Virus record (IMG/VR): IMGVR_UViG_3300003650_000049
Span: 1-22,104 of that record
Source: a virus
Length of the DNA: 22,104 bases
Reading direction: 5' to 3' (one strand)
The stretch's first letter is position 1, and every line of letters starts with the position of its first letter. The notes beneath the pieces were generated by a model. The model was not told the origin of the DNA. It ran no database searches and saw only the letters and a program-made list of their open reading frames with translations. This document shows, piece by piece, positions 19,866-22,104 of the stretch. Position numbers and translations under genes: made by a program.

Positions 19866-19901
19866 ATTCTAACTCATGTTGTAAACAACGACAATCACCA
19901 A

Positions 19902-20171
19902 TTAATTTTCCCACTCTTCGTCTTCGTTGTAATCTGAGTCGACATCCTCTGTCTCCTCTTCATCATCATCAATGTGATCGTCTTTACCAAGATATAAAGC
20001 TAACGCACTTTTAATGTCACTATCACCCTTAAAGGCAGCACGAATATCTTCCACATTCGAATCGTTATCCATTAAAATTTGAATTACGGTTACTGCTGCC
20101 TCGGAACGATCCACGGTGTTTACATATCGTTTAAGTTCGCCCCATATTTCTGCTGCTATTGTTTCGTTCAT
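19902..20171 (-). CDS. Small acidic phage protein between uvsX and uvsY
   Basis: An 89-residue protein. Residues 1-65 are helical (MNETIAAEIWGELKRYVNTV, then AVTVIQILMDND, then VEDIRAAF and SALALYLGKDD). The last 25 residues are almost all Asp and Glu (DDDEEETEDVDSDYNEDEEW). Such acidic tails often bind basic partners or mimic DNA, as with the gp32 C-terminus. An interaction with UvsX or UvsY is possible but not shown. It is coupled to uvsX by an ATGA overlap. I recognise similar short acidic proteins beside uvsX in other T4-like phages, without a known function. Confidence 0.6.
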   Translation of the reverse strand: MNETIAAEIWGELKRYVNTVDRSEAAVTVIQILMDNDSNVEDIRAAFKGDSDIKSALALYLGKDDHIDDDEEETEDVDSDYNEDEEWEN

Positions 20172-21223
20172 TCTGCATCCTCCTCTACAATACTAGCTAC
20201 CGGCTTATGATTTTCAAAATCTCCCATAACTGTGTCAAGACAACCGTCATCGTTCTTTTCCCAGGCCTTGCGGAACTTCTTAATAATCTCACCTTCGCTG
20301 GTGGTAAACACCAAGCTATTACCTTCACGTTTAAGTAGACCTTTTTTCTCAATTAAGTCAGTTAATCCAGAATAAAGACTCATACCAGTCAAATATGGAA
20401 TCTTAACTTGCATCCCCTCAAACGGTTTTGCATAGCGTGTTTTCATTACTTTACAACCAGCACGGATGCCCGTTACATCGGTTATCTTATTACCATCTTC
20501 ATCTTCTTTAAGCTTCATCTTTTTCATTGCAACAACAATAGAAGATGCATAAATGAAACCTTGCCCACCGGAGATTTTGTCATCGGGATCAAACATATCT
20601 TGACTTGCGTATGTGTGATTAGTACAGACTAACCCTACATTGTAACTGCCAAACATATTAACCGTATTACGAACAAGTGATGTTAGTGCTTTTGGTTTTC
20701 GACCCATGTCGCCCTTCATCTCGCCCGCATTAAATTGATTAACATCGGTTGGGGTTAACAACATACCCAACGAGTCGATTACCCACAGAACTTTCATGCG
20801 ATCTTCTACGGGAAGCTCCTTGTAGTCTGCCATAAATGTAGAAATAGCTTTAGCAACATCGTCGATCATGCTCATGTTAAGTTTAAGTAACTTTTCGGGG
20901 CTGGTGTCTACCCCTAGTGCATGCAGCCATGATTCATCTAGTGCATTCTCTGTATCAATTAGAATAACATAGATACCTTGTTCTTGTGCATTTTTTACAA
21001 TGTTACCAGCACAAATAAAACTTTTACCGGCACCGGATTCACCTGCAAATACAGTGACTTTACCTAACGGAATGCCATTGGTAAATGACCCACTGATAAG
21101 ATAGTTTAAAGCATAGTTACCAGTTGATATCCAATCTGTTGGGTCGTGAAATCCAATGCTCAAGCCCTGTATACTCTTTGTTATGTCTTTTCTAAATTTG
21201 CTTATATCAAATGGTTTTGCCAT
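20168..21223 (-). CDS. uvsX: RecA-like recombinase UvsX
   Basis: A 351-residue RecA/Rad51-type strand-exchange protein that forms filaments on single-stranded DNA and drives recombination-dependent replication and repair. Walker A is GESGAGKS (61-68). The second acidic motif LIDTENALDESW and the Walker B region VLWVIDSLGMLL follow, then GEMKGDMGRKPKAL and CTNHTYASQDMFDPDDKISGG (loop L2 region). The C-terminus is acidic (EEDAE), as usual. No strong promoter or Shine-Dalgarno site is visible before the ATG at 21223. The terminator after gp32 lies 41 bases upstream, so expression needs read-through or a phage-specific promoter in the short A-rich gap. Confidence 0.9.
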   Translation of the reverse strand: MAKPFDISKFRKDITKSIQGLSIGFHDPTDWISTGNYALNYLISGSFTNGIPLGKVTVFAGESGAGKSFICAGNIVKNAQEQGIYVILIDTENALDESWLHALGVDTSPEKLLKLNMSMIDDVAKAISTFMADYKELPVEDRMKVLWVIDSLGMLLTPTDVNQFNAGEMKGDMGRKPKALTSLVRNTVNMFGSYNVGLVCTNHTYASQDMFDPDDKISGGQGFIYASSIVVAMKKMKLKEDEDGNKITDVTGIRAGCKVMKTRYAKPFEGMQVKIPYLTGMSLYSGLTDLIEKKGLLKREGNSLVFTTSEGEIIKKFRKAWEKNDDGCLDTVMGDFENHKPVASIVEEDAE

Positions 21224-21263
21224 GATTTTTTCTTTTTAAATGTAATTGTCTTCTTGCGGCCAT

Positions 21264-21297
21264 AATAAAAAAGTATGGAAGCTTCCTCCCATACTTA
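21264..21297 (-). terminator. Strong rho-independent terminator between gp32 and uvsX
   Basis: On the minus strand, an 11-base-pair stem (one G-T pair) with an outer AAGTATGG/CCATACTT, a GAAG loop and a following run of six T. It lies 8 bases after the gp32 stop codon. Confidence 0.9.
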
Positions 21298-21304
21298 ATT
21301 TACA

Positions 21305-22104
21305 TTACTGCTTGTTCTGACGGGCCCGGATCATAGCCAAGATGTCTTGAGCATTGCTACTCGCTGCTGGCTTTGTAACATCTGCTGGTGCGCCATGTGG
21401 TTTTCCAGTTAAACCAGTACTAGTAGCCAGTGCAGGGCGTTGTTCCACTGCTGTATCGTCGGCAGTATCAGGACCCAGCCGCTCGGGTGCATTAACACCA
21501 GCTGGTCTAAAGTATTTACCCCATCGCTCGGTGTCGTATGGATGACCATCAACACTTGCTTCGAACATCTCTTTAATGACCTTAAGAGCAGCTTCATCTG
21601 GCTTCTTGGGCAAGAATGAGCTCAAGTCGAACAACCCGTGTGCCTCAATACTTGCTTGTTCAGCTTCGGTCAATGCTGATTCTTTACGAGCCCACTTAGA
21701 AGTGTTGTAATCAGCAAAGCCACCTTTTTGTGTCTTGGAGATACGGAAATCCAGACCACGCAAGTAGTCTGTTGGCATTTCTTCCAACTCTGGATCCATC
21801 AACGCACTTTTGATCAAGGTGAACAACTGTGGTCCAATGATGAACTTGCGAATAGGATTCTCTGGCGGCTTGTCGTCTGCAAGAGTGTTCTCGCGCACAA
21901 AACCTTGGAACAAGTAACTGCGCTTTTTCCAATACTTGCGACCCATTTCTTCAAGGCTCTTGTCCTTGAACCAATTGCGCACTTCTGCCAATACCGGGCA
22001 AGGATCTCCCCACATCTCAACACATGGCACTTGCACGGTGATTTGTTTAGAATCCATTTCGCCTTTGATCCCATTGAAAGGTAGCCGAATCATTGCGCGT
22101 TCGA
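21305..22104 (-). CDS. 32: Single-stranded DNA-binding protein, T4 gp32-like (N-terminus outside window)
   Basis: At least 266 residues; the frame is open to the right edge, so the ATG at 22093 is internal. The core reads KRLPFNG-like RLPFNGIKGEMDSKQITVQV, then VPCVEMWGDPCPVL, then SLEEMGRKYWKKRSYLFQGF, then PENPIRKFIIGPQLFTLI and KTQKGGFADYNTSKW. This is the typical gp32 OB-fold of environmental T4-like phages. Two cysteines (C-x8-C) lie at the place of the T4 zinc-binding loop, although a full zinc set is not evident. The C-terminal 75 residues are low-complexity, and the end (NAQDILAMIRARQNKQ) lacks the strongly acidic tail of T4 gp32. gp32 coats single-stranded DNA and contacts UvsX, UvsY and the primosome encoded nearby. 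Confidence 0.85.
   Translation of the reverse strand, partial: ERAMIRLPFNGIKGEMDSKQITVQVPCVEMWGDPCPVLAEVRNWFKDKSLEEMGRKYWKKRSYLFQGFVRENTLADDKPPENPIRKFIIGPQLFTLIKSALMDPELEEMPTDYLRGLDFRISKTQKGGFADYNTSKWARKESALTEAEQASIEAHGLFDLSSFLPKKPDEAALKVIKEMFEASVDGHPYDTERWGKYFRPAGVNAPERLGPDTADDTAVEQRPALATSTGLTGKPHGAPADVTKPAASSNAQDILAMIRARQNKQ

Noticed and set aside
19866-19900. TTGTCG-17-TAGAAT as a promoter for uvsY
   Set aside because: The -10 would touch the ATG, putting the start site inside the gene, and both boxes are weak.
1-22104. tRNA genes, CRISPR arrays, insertion sequences, integrase or attachment sites
   Set aside because: Looked for on both strands; no cloverleaf-like sequence, spaced repeat array, transposase or integrase motif was seen.

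Overview
The window is a contiguous piece of a tailed double-stranded DNA phage genome (Caudoviricetes) of the T4 supergroup, and it resembles the environmental (marine or freshwater) T4-like myoviruses more than coliphage T4. The evidence is a block of recognisable T4-type replication and recombination genes: gp32 single-stranded DNA-binding protein, UvsX recombinase, UvsY mediator, UvsW helicase, a probable gp62 clamp-loader small subunit, gp61 primase and gp41 helicase. Genes are packed tightly, often with 4-base ATGA start/stop overlaps, and all but one lie on the minus strand. The host cannot be named from the sequence. Several promoters are near-consensus bacterial sigma-70 type. No rRNA, tRNA, CRISPR array, integrase or insertion sequence was seen.

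Layout, left to right in + coordinates (transcription mostly runs right to left). 1-1582: the start of an IscA/HesB-type iron-sulphur carrier cut by the window edge, a GT-B/GT9-like glycosyltransferase with a repetitive tail, and a small conserved protein under a strong promoter with an overlapping palindrome. 1633-7751: a module of conserved phage proteins that are probably virion or morphogenesis related, with CTAAATA boxes resembling T4 late promoters. It contains a 632-residue protein that appears to join a Pol-beta-type nucleotidyltransferase to a ligase-like KxDG domain, and a 438-residue protein with a long Thr-Val-Pro repeat. 7805-10214: primase and helicase with a 44-base overlap. 10246-11322: a tail or fibre-like structural protein. 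11390-11767: the only plus-strand gene.

11772-14602: small early-type genes, including a 186-residue protein that keeps the order of bacterial DnaE polymerase core motifs, a C2HC zinc-finger protein and the probable gp62. 14599-16616: a SAM methyltransferase and UvsW. The UvsW reading frame is broken in its N-terminal domain by an apparent out-of-frame deletion. 16738-19394: an AAA+ ATPase, a small orphan gene flanked by repeated promoters, a gamma-glutamylcyclotransferase-like protein and a nucleotidyltransferase-cupin fusion. 19413-22104: UvsY, an acidic protein, UvsX and gp32 (cut by the right edge).

Functionally, gp32, UvsX, UvsY and UvsW would form the recombination-dependent replication machinery, and gp61, gp41 and gp62 the primosome and clamp-loading parts. 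Two promoter classes are visible. One has a leader and a Shine-Dalgarno site. In the other the -10 box sits 6 bases (8 for uvsW) before the ATG, which predicts leaderless mRNAs. No gene-free stretch exceeds 300 bases. Family assignments come from recognised motifs and remembered family resemblance; no database search was run.
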